Part shown: positions 41,634 through 59,288 of the stretch, in pieces
How the letters are laid out: the number at the start of each line of letters is the position of its first letter
Position numbering within the stretch: the first letter of the stretch is position 1
Source: Macrobrachium rosenbergii
Taxonomy: Eukaryota; Arthropoda; Malacostraca; Decapoda; Palaemonidae
DNA: 64,000 nucleotides
NCBI RefSeq assembly: GCF_040412425.1
Contig: NC_089794.1
Coordinates: 4,758,083 to 4,822,082 of the forward strand
Direction: 5' to 3'
Made by a program: the position numbers and the translations under genes
Notes under the pieces: model-generated
What the model was told of the DNA's origin: nothing
The model's input: the letters and a program-made list of their open reading frames with translations, nothing else
Databases searched by the model: none

Positions 41634-42692
41634 ATGTCTACAACATCCAGAGCCCAGCAAAACGAGGACTTCAAGTTCTACATGTCTGCTGGAAAGGACA
41701 TGGGACTGTCAGGACAAGCCTTGAGGGATTGGGTCCAAGAGAGAGTAGACGATGCCAAGGCAGAAGAAAGAAAAAATAGCCCAGGAGAAATGAGAAGAGG
41801 CAGAACGACAGGAGAAAGAGAAAGAAAGAATAGCCCAGGAGAAACGAGAAGAGCAGAACAACAGGAGAAAGAGAAAACACGACAGGAGGAAGCGAAATAA
41901 CGGAAGGAGAGGGAGAAAGGAAGAGCTCATCAGCTTGCAATGACGGCTCAAGGAATGTGCAACACCCCAACCCCCTCTCCACATTTAACCCTCAGCAGTG
42001 TAGGCTCCCTCATAAGAAATGGGATGAAGCCAAGCCTGAAGCCTGGCTCAACCATATTGAAAAGGTCCTGACAACCTATCAGCCCTCTACTGAAGAAGTG
42101 CCTCTGATCCTGGGAAGCACCTTGAAGGGAAGGGTGCTATTGCATTCAATACTCTCCCCCTTGAGGATCAAGGAAATCTTGCCCTTGTCACCCAAGACAT
42201 TATAAAGCTTTTGAAATAACTCTTGACCATTGGAGGAAACAGTGGAGACCTATGCCCAAGGGATCAGGCCAAACCTGGCCTGAGTGGATCTTCAAAAAGA
42301 CCCAGACCCTGAAATAATGGCTAGAATCTCTCAAAGCCACTAGTGTGGAAGATGTCCTCGAACTCTTCCAGCTTGAGGACTGCTTATTTTATGCCCCGCC
42401 AACTCTCATCACTCATCTAAGAGATAAGGCGCCTAAGACAGTGGTCGAGTGCTGTCGTTGGGCTGACATATGGTATATGCATCATCCCCATTTTAGTTCC
42501 TTTGGACGAAGATTATATCCCTCCTTGCCTGCCTCAACCAACTCCCAGCAACCTCTCAAAAATTTGCACCCCCATAAGAAACCTGTTTGTGGGTATTGTA
42601 AGAGAACAGGGCACCTCACTGAACAGTGGTGCTTGAAGGCTGAGAATCAACCAGGAGACACCTCTATGTTGTCAAAAGGGACAGCACCCTAA
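41634..42692 (+). pseudogene. gag-like gene of an LTR element
   Basis: The N-terminus (41634-41900) has a charged, probably helical stretch with a duplicated RKNSPGE unit. After a stop and frame change, the capsid-like part (41957-42205) reads KKWDEAKPEAWLNHIEKVL. After another change the frame 42345-42692 contains DVLELFQLEDCLFYAPP, a leucine-rich SCAN/gag-like segment, and a zinc knuckle CGYCKRTGHLTEQWC, in which the last spacing is X5 instead of X4 (a W/C swap against the usual ...EQC). Gag would form particles and bind RNA. Broken by at least three frame changes. Confidence 0.75.
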
Positions 42693-42698
42693 TGAGCC

Positions 42699-43136
42699 AT
42701 GCCTGGGTTGTGGACGAAAGGTGAAGGGCCTGCTCCCTCCAATGGGACAGTGCCAGGTAAAGATTATAGCCAGACTTATTGCCCCACTTGCAAAATCTAT
42801 GGGCACTCTGCCCAATGGGCAAAGTGCCCTAGTAATAATAAGTCAAGTACACCTGCCCTTGCCTTGGCAGTCACCGACCCAACATCCTTAGGTCCTCCAG
42901 CCCAGGGTCCCATATATGTGCCACCTCCCCGAGGCAGATGCCCCGCCAGCCAGGTCAAGGCATTTGATGATTCTGGCACACAAATGTCCCTCATAAGGGA
43001 AGACTAAGTTCTCCGTGGAGCTACCATTAACAGACGTAAACTCGTCACAATTGAATGTGATGTTCCTACTGTCAAGTTGAGGATCATGAGACCTCATAGA
43101 TCTGAGATCTGCGACCTCGCAGTTAGCTAGATACAT
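42699..43136 (+). pseudogene. second knuckle and retropepsin-like protease
   Basis: The frame contains a second Cys/His cluster (CPTCKIYGHSAQWAKC), a proline-rich linker and VKAFDDSGTQMSLI (near 42957-42998), where DSGT is a retropepsin active-site triad. A TAA at 43005-43007 interrupts the domain; the frame then continues with LVTIECDVPTVKLRIM. It lies directly downstream of gag, as in Ty3/gypsy and related elements. Confidence 0.7.
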
Positions 43137-45988
43137 TCCTGGAGATTAATGACATCCTCCTGGGACAGCAATCTAGGGTTCCAAATCCCCCAAATCATTC
43201 ATTAGGCACGAGAAAGCCTCAAACGCCTACATTCATTCCACTGCTAGTGCCACCTGAGTACAATGTGCAGTGGCCTCCCCCTCCTTCAAGAACGATTCCA
43301 GATCCCATTCCTGTGCCCTGTCCTGCTCCAAAGGTGCGGCCTCGCAACCCATGCCTGAGCTGGTCACTTTTACCTGCAAGCCTCTCATGCCTCCCACGAC
43401 CGCTTTCTCCCAGTCTGCCGCAGACACAACAGTGAGTAAAGATTCTGCCATGCCTCAAATGGCTGATGAACTCAAGGAACTGCGATGGATCGTGGTAGAG
43501 CTTATAAAAAAGACCCCTGCGTCAGCCGTCAAAGAAGCTGACACTGGTGGCACTCAAATACCGTTCTTGGGATTGGTGTCCACCGATTCCCCGGCCAAAA
43601 CACATTGCCCCCCTATGGGAGGTCCGCGGAGGATATACCACGGGCATGGATAATTCCAGGTAGATTAAAGAGAGCCACCAAGCTCTCCTGGCACTTGTGC
43701 CAAATTGGCACAGCTCCATCCCTTTATTGTACGAAGACTTTGGCACCCCTTTCCAGAAGAGGATGTCAGGGTCCTTCACCTATTTATTTTCCTTATAACT
43801 TTGTAATTTGTTCTTTTGCTTTAACATTTTCTCTTCCTTATTTTGATTATTACTCAGATTTATTGTATACCTTACCGAGGCCCACATTTTGCTTTAATTC
43901 CCTCTGCCAGTGCAGAGTACCATTGACAGATATTCCAGCTTTATAGGTCCTATGACTTCCCTTTCATGCCTATCATACAATGATACATTTAAGATAAGAT
44001 ATGCCATAGCCATTAGGTATTACCACATGAATGCCTACTTGGCACAGTCCCATTATCATAGATGTTGGCAAATGATCCTGCTGGAGGAGTCGTGCCCTCT
44101 GCCTACCTTTGCAGCCTTCTTGGGTTAAAGAATGATCCTAGCCGTTTCCCGTAGGCTAAGGGCCTCGAGTCTCAGACTCGCAACCTCATATTTATAGTGT
44201 CCGAATGGCACTGAACCGTTACTCAGGTATCGTGGAAACACCTAACCAAGCCCATGTTTACCTTATTGTAATGCCTCTTTAAGGCAGACTAATTGCATGT
44301 ATACAAAATTCGTGAATGAATTGATTATTATTAAGAGTGCATGAAGTATCTCTAGAATGAACTTAGTATTAATTCATTGTTTGAACTATACCATTATATT
44401 GTGAAAATATTCTGATTAACATTCATTATACACTGCCTTAATGTAATAGGAACTTAATGATAAGAATATGTAATTTCTAGTAGCAAGTATTTGTTCTGCG
44501 TTAACATAAATGTCACAGCGATGTTTTGCTTCTTAAAATTAGTGCTATGCAGAAGCTCAAGTTAAATTATAAGACACCGAAAGGAAGTAAGAGAGTAGTA
44601 AAGTAAAGTCTCTAATTGAGTTTGCTTGCTGGTAATCATTCTCACCCAATCTAGGGTGTGAATGCTAACTTGGTTGGGGAGGTGCGACAAATGAAACTTC
44701 TTTCCAAGCAACCTCACCTGTTTTTACATCTGTAACGTAACCTAGAAAGAAATAAAATTTATTTCGATTGTTTTAATTACTGGAACTGTGGATTTTCATT
44801 CGCTCCTTCATAAACTGTCTCCTCCATTCCCAAAATGGTTAGGCTTTAAATCTTTTTCTCTGTTCAAAATGACTGCCTAAGGCCTTGTTTTTCCAGGTGA
44901 CCCTCGAAGATGCCTTCCTCGACGGCATCAGACAATGGGCAAGGGAGGAGCCAAAAAAGAGAAAGTTGGTGCCACACAGCCGGGGCCATGGTAACTTCTC
45001 CACGAGGCCTGACTGAATGCCATGTGCTTGCTGTAGAAAACGAGGCGAAGATTGACCTTTTGCACCATATCTCTGGATGCCCAGGCATAATCCCTCGAGG
45101 TTAGAAATAGACGATGCTAATGCAGTCGAGAGAGAGAAGCGCTCAGAACTTCACCGAGGACAGATGTCCTTACCTTTGCCTGTCCCTTGTACCCTCCACT
45201 TGTTTGACCTCGAGGTCCGAACCAGTATACTTTTGTAGTGGCATCCCATTACTTCTTTCCTCCAGCATCGGTGCCCTATTGAACGAGGACATCGTCATCT
45301 TGACAAAGGTAATGTACAGGAATAAGGTTCTTAGTCAATCATGATTCTTGTTATTTCTCTGTCTGATTTATTTTCCATTTCCATTGTGCAGTCACCTTCA
45401 GCAAATTGTGTTGGAGCATCAAGGGTTAACGTGATTGTGCATTTAGTGTTAAAATGAGTTCTTTGGCATCATCTGTGCATTCCATCAGTTCCCTTTGAAA
45501 GTCTTATTATTCTTGCAAGTAACCATCTTGCATATATTGCAGATAGGCCTCGGCTGTGGAACCACTCCGCTCTATCCTCATGTGCAGTGCCCTTATGCCA
45601 CCCCTCAATCTACCCCTCTGTGATGTTCTTGTTATGAAGACATCATCAGTGTAGAATACTTTTTTCCTGAATAAAGTTCACTCATTTAGCCGGACCTTAT
45701 CATCACCTGCCCAGTAATTCATCATTCTTCTGATCTGTGTTTGTTATGTAAAAATAATTAATTAAGAGAACCCCTGAGTTCACATAATCTTCCCTCTCAT
45801 GAAGAAGGCCCTAAGCCACAGCATTTCCCTTGATTTATTTGTCTACAAAGTTGCCTTAATCAGGCTATTTAGTCAGATGTTTTAATGAAATACAGTAGAT
45901 TTCTTGATAATGCAAAGAACTCCATGCAATTATCCATTGCCGCCTAGAATCCCATAAGTATCAAATGTATATTCATGGCAATATATGT
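43137..45988. other. proline-rich tail and long non-coding stretch; no RT found
   Basis: 43200-43650 reads as proline/serine-rich text without known motifs. No RT, RNase H or integrase signature was found on either strand to 45988. A purine-rich GGTTGGGGAGG (about 44675-44685) and two AATAAA signals (44752 and 45671) could mark a polypurine tract and LTR ends, but I could not match an LTR pair. Confidence 0.4.

Positions 45989-46675
<687 letters not shown>

Positions 46676-46726
<51 letters not shown>
46676..46726. repeat. (CT)n microsatellite
   Basis: CT array of about 50 bp. Confidence 0.98.
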
Positions 46727-46727
<1 letters not shown>

Positions 46728-47037
46728 ACAACTCTCAGAGCATTTTATTGACTTAATTAGAGGAGTCGCATTATTCATCAGGGAAAAAATGAAAAAGTTT
46801 CTCCATTTCTGGATTCTTCAGTAAATGAATTTCTTCATTCAGTCTTTATGGTTTGTTTTAGGGAGATTTGGATGAGGGGCTCATTACTCATCCTCTCCCT
46901 CTTGCGCACGCGCCAGCACGCAACCATTTTTAAGTTTGACCTCTTTTCAGTTTTAAGTACTTTTATAAATGATGTACAGTAATAGTATCGTTAGTTATGA
47001 TATAAAACTCCTTCAGTTCTGCTACAAAAGAAGGCGA
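46727..47037. other. distant relative of the start of module C
   Basis: GACTTAATTAGAGGAGTC, GCATTATTC and GGATTCTTC-like text parallels 16990-17070, though with much divergence. Otherwise unassigned. Confidence 0.35.

Positions 47038-47104
<67 letters not shown>
47038..47104. repeat. (TTA)n microsatellite
   Basis: About 22 TTA units. Confidence 0.98.
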
Positions 47105-47106
<2 letters not shown>

Positions 47107-49640
47107 ACCTACTCACGCTAAGCACTAATGGACATAGCGGGTGACCTTTCTGAAATGATACGGCTGATATGGTGACATTACATCCGAATCGGGAAATGAT
47201 CAAAACTTCCTCTGTATTTCCATAAATCTCTGCTATAGCAGGAAAAGCTACCCATATGACCAGTGTTGATAGATTTCTGTACAAGCAGAATGATCATTTA
47301 ATTGTGTCAAAAGAGCCGGATCAGGTCAAAAGTCTGATAATGGACGGTAAGAGTAAATGTTCAAACGAACTGAGCTTGAGTACACTGTTTATCAGACAGT
47401 AAACTTCATGCGAAATCGAGGTTGTAAGGGCGGGTGGTGGGAGGAGGGGGAGGGGCGGGGGAGGGTTGGCTGCGGCTGCTGTGTACTCAGCAAGCAGCCC
47501 AAAGATATATTCAATGGGCAACGTATCCATTCTCCGAACAGCACGGAGTAGTGCTGCAGGTAAGTGACATTAGTACAAATGGGCATATCTGCATTTGTGG
47601 AAGGCTCTCTTTAATCATGGGTGGCAAAAGAAGAGTGGATACCTTTGAGAGTGCAACAGTTCACATTTTGCTCTAGTGCCACTCCGACATATTGCCCAGG
47701 ACTGACAGTCTTCCACAACCTGTGCTAAAAATAGAGGGGACACATCTTGGCAGTGACGTGGATTCGGATGCTAACAAGTTTGAGAGTCTGTATTACCAAC
47801 TTTTATGAGTTTCGCGACTTCCCCCCATTTTTTTTTATCATAGTTCTCACGGATGTTAATTTCCATATATTAGTATCTGTTATTTATTTGTTCATATTTA
47901 TGTATTTGTTATCTTCAGATGTAGTTTAGTTTTTGACAACTCTCCATCTGCCGGAATTTTGTGATGTTGAGTTTTTCAAGAAATTATATTTTTTGGTATC
48001 CTATAAAAGTGTAATCACCATTAATAATTACAAGAACAAGGAAGCTTGGGAATTATTGGAAGAATAATTATTACAATAAGTTTAAACACTTACAGTAATT
48101 AAGTTCAGTTGGCACCAAACATCAATTAGTACCTGAATGGTGATGTAATGAAAACGGAGTTATTGGCTATATTTTGAGATGATGAAACCAGTTTTTTTTT
48201 ATTTGTCAGAATATTCTTTGATGGAAACTTCGACATTTCACAATAAAGATCCTTACTGTGTTCCTTATGCACTGACTATGTGCTAACATGCCTTCAAATA
48301 TCCTCTGCTTTTGCCATTCGCTTCTCCTAATAATGCTTATGGATTCTCTTTATCAAAGATAAATTATTCCTAGCAACATGTTTAGTATCTTTCTCATTTC
48401 CTGAAAACACTTCACACCTGCCAATGCTCCGGCCTCCTCTGAGACACCTACCTCTTGCATTCCTGTTATCCAGAACAGGGTCTGTATAGACCCTGATCCA
48501 GAAGAACTCTAAAATTTCCCTTGATTCTCGTAACCTGATAGCTCTCAATATTCACCAAATATCCACTTTTCTCTCGATACCCACTTCTTTCATGGGTATC
48601 AGAGAGGCTTTCAAAGATGTTTCTTTTCGCATTCACTCCCCTCGTTGTCTCGGATATAAACACAAGTGACCATTCACTTAAAAAAAAAAAATCTTTTAAA
48701 GAATCTTGCTGAAAAAGAGCGCAGACATTCTTCTATTGTTATAATGTGTTTATGATGACATTTTTCATGAGGAATTTTCTCCTTAGTTGATGTAAAGATG
48801 GGGCATTTCTACGTGCACCCATCATTGATTTTGGTTTTAGTATATGATATAACTTAAAAATCATACTTGTTCTGTGGTCCCTTATAATATACAACCTTGT
48901 AATTACTTTGTCTGCATAATGACAGGCGTTCACTCAGGGCTCTGATGTTTTTGTAATGACAGGGGGGACCAAATGGTAAATCTGAAATTACAGCGTATAA
49001 AGAATTACTTCGCAGCTTCCAATAAGTATGTATTTCATATCACGAAAATGTCAAATAAAAACACTCAAAATAGTTGTTTTTAAGATAACAATGAAAATCT
49101 CTATTCAAGTGGCTGAGGCGAGACGTCAAGAAACTGGCAACTCTATGACTCTCTTTCTTCTCCTTCTTCTTCTTCTTCTAGATTGTGTTTTGTCTTCAGT
49201 TGTCGAAAGCAATTAAAACTTTCTGTGGCGCTTTTGCGAAGTCCCTTGGCCAAGCAAAGTGTTTCCGTGTATTGTTGCCATAAATCAGGGAGGACAAGAG
49301 ATGCCCCGAAGGCGTTTTGTGGAGAAAAGATTTAATTCCCAGTTTCATTTGCTATTGGTTTGGAACAGATTCAGATCAACTTTCCAGTGAAGGAATCTAT
49401 AATGGAAAATGTCTTGAAGCTTTCATAGAACAACAATGAGCATGCGCGTTTGATAAGAAGCGATTGACAACAGAAGTGATAATTACGATGATGATAATCA
49501 TTTGATCATTGATGTCGAGGGTTTACCTTCCAGTAAATAGTTTAGAACGCTTTCAGATTTAATCGCGTGCCTATGAAGGAATGAAAGAGTGAAGGGGGTG
49601 ACTAATTCTTTGATGGTATCCTACATGCAACTTGGTGAAT
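47105..49640. other. 2.5 kb without recognised gene
   Basis: Only short ORFs with no family features. It contains the G-rich tract below and a (CTT)n-like run near 49158. Confidence 0.45.
47428..47465 (+). other. G-quadruplex-type G-run cluster
   Basis: Seven runs of three or more Gs within 38 bases (GGGCGGGTGGTGGG, then G5, G4, G5 and G3 runs separated by short spacers) in a region that is otherwise AT-rich. Confidence 0.8.
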
Positions 49641-49647
49641 ATATAGT

Positions 49648-49789
<142 letters not shown>

Positions 49790-49823
49790 CTATTTATCAC
49801 ATCACCGTGATTCATATACAATC

Positions 49824-50346
<523 letters not shown>

Positions 50347-50352
<6 letters not shown>

Positions 50353-51420
50353 TAATTCTCCATTCTCTTCTGCCACACCTCAAGCCACGTCAAGAAATAA
50401 ATAATGTAACCAAATTTTGGAAATTTGCTGTTCCAACGCAGCTTTAACTATAAATTCCCCAGGTTTCGCTGCTAAAAATGTGTGAAATAAATAAAAGCAG
50501 TTCCCCGATCATCAGTACCTATGCTTCAACGACATCGAATTCGTAAGATTTCAGTAAAACAACACACGGATTATATCTCCCCATTACGTCAGCACAATAG
50601 ACACGGAACTTGACATCACCACTTGACAAAATGACGGTTGCCCTGACAGTGGAGTGCGTTACTTTCATAGATACGAGTATAGAGCTTTTTCTCCAGTGCT
50701 ACAAGAGGCCCAGGTCATAATTAATATTCTGGGGACCCTCCCTTGGACACACGCATTTTGACAACATTATAAATGATGTCATACATATCGGGTGTCACAG
50801 ACAGATATTAATAACCTGCTCTGTTAAGAATGTCGATCTTGGGAAGAGCAATGCGAGCGTTGTGACAGAATATGGGAATATCTCAGAATATGTTCGTTTC
50901 TATGGCAATTTCACTGATCTGTGTCAGGAAAAAGGATTTCAGTCAGGGAGAGGATTAGGTATGGTATAGTCTTCGCAGTTCACCATTCGTAGAATATGAC
51001 CTGAATGGCATTTTTTCATTTATACGTTCTCGTGATATATATGATGTTATTTGTACAATCTCCACAAAACCAAAAAGAGCAAAGGAAATATGATTTAAAA
51101 AGCTTCAAAATTTATGCTAATTAAAAGGGTCGTTACTTATCGAGTGAATTATTTTCTGTATTTACTTATGATTTAGTTATGAACCGATTTCCTTTGCCAT
51201 AGTGTGGTCTGAGCACATTTTTCAATCGTTTAGTCATAATCCTTTATGCCGCGTTGCTTTTTTGAAAAATGAATATAATGTATCCCTCTGTAAACCTTCG
51301 CATCCGAGACTATAAAGCCATTTCGCATTTTGTAGAGATTTTCGATATTTAAATAGTATTTGTGATTCATTGTTGCATTTGACCATTTAGACTGTACCAT
51401 AACATGGTTTTTCTCTAGCT
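50347..51420 (+). repeat. dispersed repeat A, copy 3
   Basis: Starts AATTCTCCATTCTCTTCTGC. It shares CCCCATTACGTCAGCACA and TTAAGAATGTCGATCTTGG with copy 1, and the ~160 bp internal section with copy 2. Confidence 0.85.
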
Positions 51421-51445
51421 GTATATATGTATATATATTCTCTCT

Positions 51446-51505
<60 letters not shown>

Positions 51506-51604
51506 ATGCGAAACATAAGAGGATGACACCCATTGTACTTGTGAGTTTTTATTTAAGTTATACATTGATTAACTCTGTCTCTTTTTCTCACGCATATCCT
51601 TAAA

Positions 51605-51645
<41 letters not shown>
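51421..51645. repeat. (TA)n/(CT)n tracts joining A and B
   Basis: Same layout as 15561-15769: short TA, CT to 51504, about 100 bp unique, then CT 51607-51645. Confidence 0.9.
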
Positions 51646-52326
<681 letters not shown>

Positions 52327-54804
52327 AAATTTCTGACTCACGTCAGGATCAGACCCAGGTCTCTCAGGTGGAAAGCAAGGGCGTTATCCACTGGGCCATA
52401 CAAGTCTAAAAAAGTTGGAACCTGAGAGCAACTGCACCCAAGGAATTACCTGGGCAAGCTAACTGCTTGCATACCAGCGAGTTTTCCCCAACTTCCCGAC
52501 TCAGCAATGACCCAATAGACAACATTTCATTCAATTATCCCTTCTGAGTGAATAAGATGAAATCATCAACACACAATCACGTGTGGAACAGAAATAAATT
52601 TCTGACTCACGTCAGGATCGAACCCAGGTCTCTCAGGTGGAAAGCAAGGGCGTTATCCACTGGGCCATACAAGTCTAAAAAGTTGGAACCTGAGAGCAAC
52701 TGCACTCAAGGAATTACCTGGGCAAGTTAACTGCTTGCATACCAGCGGAAGTTTTCCCCAACTTCCCGACTCAATGACCCAATAGACAACATTTCATTCG
52801 AATTATCCCTTCTGAGTGAATAAGATGAAATCATCAACACACAATCACGTGTGGAACAGAAATAAATTTCTGACTCACGTCGGGATCGAACCCAGGTCTC
52901 TCAGGTGGAAAGCAAGGGCGTTATCCACTGGGCCATACAAGTCTAAAAGTTGGAACCTGAGAGCAACTGCAAAGGAATTACCTGGGCAAGCTAACTGCTT
53001 GCATACCAGCGAGTTTTCCCCAACTTCCCGACTCAGCAATGACCCAATAGACAACATTTCATTGAATTATCCCTTCTGAGTGAATAAGATAGAAATCATC
53101 AACACACAATCACGTGTGGAACGAAATAAATTTCTGACTCGTCGGGATCGAACCCAGGTCTCTCAGGTGGAAAGCAAGGGCGTTATCCACTGGGCCATAC
53201 AAGTCTAAAAAAGTTGGAACCTGAGCAACTGCACCCAAAGGAATTACCTGGGCAAGCTAACTGCTTGCATACCAGCGAGTTTTCCCCAACTTCCCGACTC
53301 AGCAATGACCCAATAGACAACATTTCATTCGAATTATCCCTTCTGAGTGAATAAGATAGAAATCATCAACACACAATCACGTGTGGAACGAAATAAATTT
53401 CTGACTCACGTCGGGATCGAACCCAGGTCTCAGGTGGAAAGCAAGGGCGTTATCCACTGGGCCATACAAGTCTAAAAAAGTTGGAACCTGAGAGCAACTG
53501 CACCAAGGAATTACCTGGGCAAGCTAACTGCTTGCATACCAGCAGTTTTCCCCAACTTCCCGACTCAGCAATGACCCAATAGACAACATTTCATTGAATT
53601 ATCCCTTCTGAGTGAATAAGATAGAAATCATCAACACACAATCACGTGTGGAACAGCAATAAATTTCTGACTCGTCGGGATCGAACCCAGGTCTCTCAGG
53701 TGGAAAGCAAGGGCGTTATCCACTGGGCCATACAAGTCTAAAAAGTTGGAACCTGAGCAACTGCACCCGAGGAATTACCTGGGCAAGCTAACTGCTTGCA
53801 TACCAGCGGAAGTTTCCCCAACTTCCCGACTCAGCAATGACCCAATAGACAACATTTCATTCGAATTATCCTTCTGAGTGAATAAGATAGAAATCATCAA
53901 CACACAATCACGTGTGGAACAGAAATAAATTTCTGACTCCCGTCGAAGGATCGACCCAGGTCTCTCAGGTGGAAAGCAAGGGCGTTATCCACTGGGCCAT
54001 ACAAGTCTAAAAGAAGTTGGAACCTGAGAGCAACTGCACTCAAAGGAATTACCTGGGCAAGCTAACTGCTTTGCATACCAGCGAGTTTTCCCAACTTCCC
54101 GACTCAGCAATGACCCAATAGACAACATTTCATTCGAATTATCCCTTCTGAGTGAATAAGATAGAAATCATCAACACACAATCACGTGTGGAACAGAAAT
54201 AAATTTCTGACTCACGTCAGGATCGAACCCAGATCTCTCAGGTGGAAAGCAAGGGCGTTATCACTGGGCCATACAAGTCTAAAAAGAAGTTGGAACCTGA
54301 GCAACTGCACCCAAGGAATTACCTGGGCAAGTAACTGCTTGCATACCAGTGAGTTTTCCCCAACTTCCTGACTCAGCAATGACCCAATAGACAACATTTC
54401 ATTCAATTATCCTTCTGAGTGAATAAGATAGAAATCATCAACACACAATCACGTGTGGAACGAAATAAATTTCTGACTCACGTCGGGATCGAACCCAGGT
54501 CTCTCAGGTGGAAAGCAAGGCGTTATCCACTGGGCCATACAAGTCAAAAGAAGTTGGAACCTGAGAGCAACTGCACTCAAGGAATTACCTGGGCAAGCTA
54601 ACTGCTTGCATACCAGTTGAAGTTTTCCCCAACTTCCCGACTCCTTAATGACCCAATAGACAACATTTCATTCGAATTATCCCTTCTAAGTGAATAAGAT
54701 AGAAATCATCAACACACAATCACGTGTGGAACAGAAATAAATTTCTGACTCACGTCAGGATCGAACCCAGGTCTCTCAGGTGGAAAGCAAGGGCGTTATC
54801 CACT
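52327..54804 (-). repeat. SINE-derived tandem array, left arm (units on minus strand)
   Basis: Nine full units plus a leading partial tRNA-like head. The landmark CACGTG falls at 52579, 52846, 53111, 53379, 53643, 53909, 54183, 54450 and 54721, giving a mean period of 268 bp. On the minus strand each unit has a tRNA-like head with A box TGGCCCAGTGG and B box GGTTCGATCC 43 bases downstream, as in tRNAs, followed by a body with a stem-loop. The D-arm text resembles tRNA-Arg. Units are nearly identical except for 1-4 base indels. Confidence 0.92.
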
Positions 54805-54825
54805 GGGCCATACAAGTCTAAAAGA
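54805..54825. other. 21 bp centre of the inverted array
   Basis: The orientation flips here: GGCGTTATCCACT ends at 54804 and AGTGGATAACGCC starts at 54826. The only unpaired bases are the spacer that begins GGGCCATACAAG. Confidence 0.92.
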
Positions 54826-57714
<2,889 letters not shown>

Positions 57715-58264
57715 GTCATTGTTGGGACTCATAACAACCGACTAGCTATCAGTTACGCAATTCACCAGTCAGGTCAAAAAAGGTACAGTTGATTTAAAAG
57801 GCGTACTTGAACCCTTCTGTCTCACCAGGAATTGAAACCTTGTTTCTCGTTTGTGAAGTAAGCATCACGAACACTAGATGATTGATGGTAAACGTGCAAA
57901 TGAACATAAGTGAATATCTGAACTATTTTTAGGTCAAATCTTCATCAAGTAAGACCCAAAGACACGGAGAACGTCCACTGTTTCGTTAATATAAGAATTT
58001 CTGGCCCAGTCAGACACGTTTCCACTAACTTTTTTGTCGAGTTAATTTGAGAAGTCTCATTATTCTTCGGGGGAAAATGTAAAAGTTACTCTATTGGAGG
58101 ATTCTTCTGTACATTAATTTATTCTTTTAGTCATTCGGCCCGTGGGGAAATTCTCTCAGGGTTTCGGGAGGATTTGGGAACAGGGAAAAGGTTGTGTTCT
58201 CTTTCACTCTTTAGGACGCTTTAAAGGTTCTGTTTAACTTTTGAAGCTTTGTCTGAGGACTTTC

Positions 58265-58336
<72 letters not shown>

Positions 58337-58347
58337 GCGCAGAGACG

Positions 58348-58769
58348 TTCATAAACCTTTATTCATCTTTTATCATGTCTTATTTAACATTTCCTGAGGC
58401 AGATCTCTTATTATCAAACTTTTCCGTGGGACAGGGATTTCTTAGACGCCCTCCCATTCTCGGTGTCTACACCAGAACGACATAAGGAAATCAATGGCCA
58501 ACCAGCTTGATCTGTCCCTACTACTGGCTTCTAAACTGCAAACTCTCCTTCTTCCTCTGCATTTCCTATATCACCTATCTTACAGCCAACGAACATCGTC
58601 AGGCATTAAGTGACACGTTGGCTATTAATTTCAATATCTTTTTGTGGTGCAGAAACCGAGAATGAGGGGGCGTCTAAAACATTCCTGTTCCATGTGAAAG
58701 TTTCTTAATGATGGATCTGCCTCAGGAAATACTGAAAAAAGATATGATAAAAGATGAATAAAGGTTTGT
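58348..58769. mobile_element. foldback/MITE-like element, copy 2
   Basis: Ends are AAACCTTTATTCATCTTTTA and its exact complement (58749-58768 region). Terminal repeats are cleaner here than in copy 1 at 17281-17700. Confidence 0.8.
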
Positions 58770-59288
58770 AATACTGCACAAAACTCCGGCAAAATGTTTT
58801 GGTTTGTTATTTATTTATTCGAGAAAATAACCGATTTCTGAATGGACTTTTTGCCAACAAAAATTGTGTATGTTGTATAAGATTTAAATACGGTCTAAAC
58901 ATGGAACTCAAGCCCTGGTTAGGTCTTCCATGACAGTGGTAAAATATATCATTTTTTACTGCATGATAGTTGTAAAACTTGGCTATTGTTTTGCAAAATT
59001 CCTAGAAAGGCTAAACTATATGCAATATGTCATTAGGCAAAAGAGCAAATGTAGATGTGGTGAATTTCTGTCCGCTCCTTTTCTCGATCAATGAACCGTC
59101 TTTCTTGTTATGAAGAGTGGAGATACATTTCCATATCTGAAATGTATTGTGATCAAGGAAAATAGGTGGGGTATGTCCTTAAATTGGTCCCAGATACTCT
59201 CCTTATCTACACGGTATGCATGCACAAGGGGAAAGGATCACCTAGGAAGACCTACAATTCTTAATCAAAGGTCTTCCTTAGTTGCTTC
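58770..59288. other. unassigned part of module C copy 2
   Basis: Duplicate of 17701-18239; no coding signal. Confidence 0.5.

Noticed and set aside
41671..41984. Minus-strand Ser/Phe/Leu-rich ORFs
   Set aside because: They are antisense to the charged gag N-terminus; hydrophobicity comes from the purine-rich complement.
43219..43458. Minus-strand Gly-rich ORF
   Set aside because: Antisense of the proline-rich region; no motif or conserved context.
47321..47676. ORFs with Gly/Trp-rich or Pro-rich text
   Set aside because: Composition follows the G-run cluster; no domain or homology recognised.
48327..48663. Minus-strand ORFs of 65-73 codons that might be a retroelement fragment
   Set aside because: No diagnostic motif could be found in any frame.
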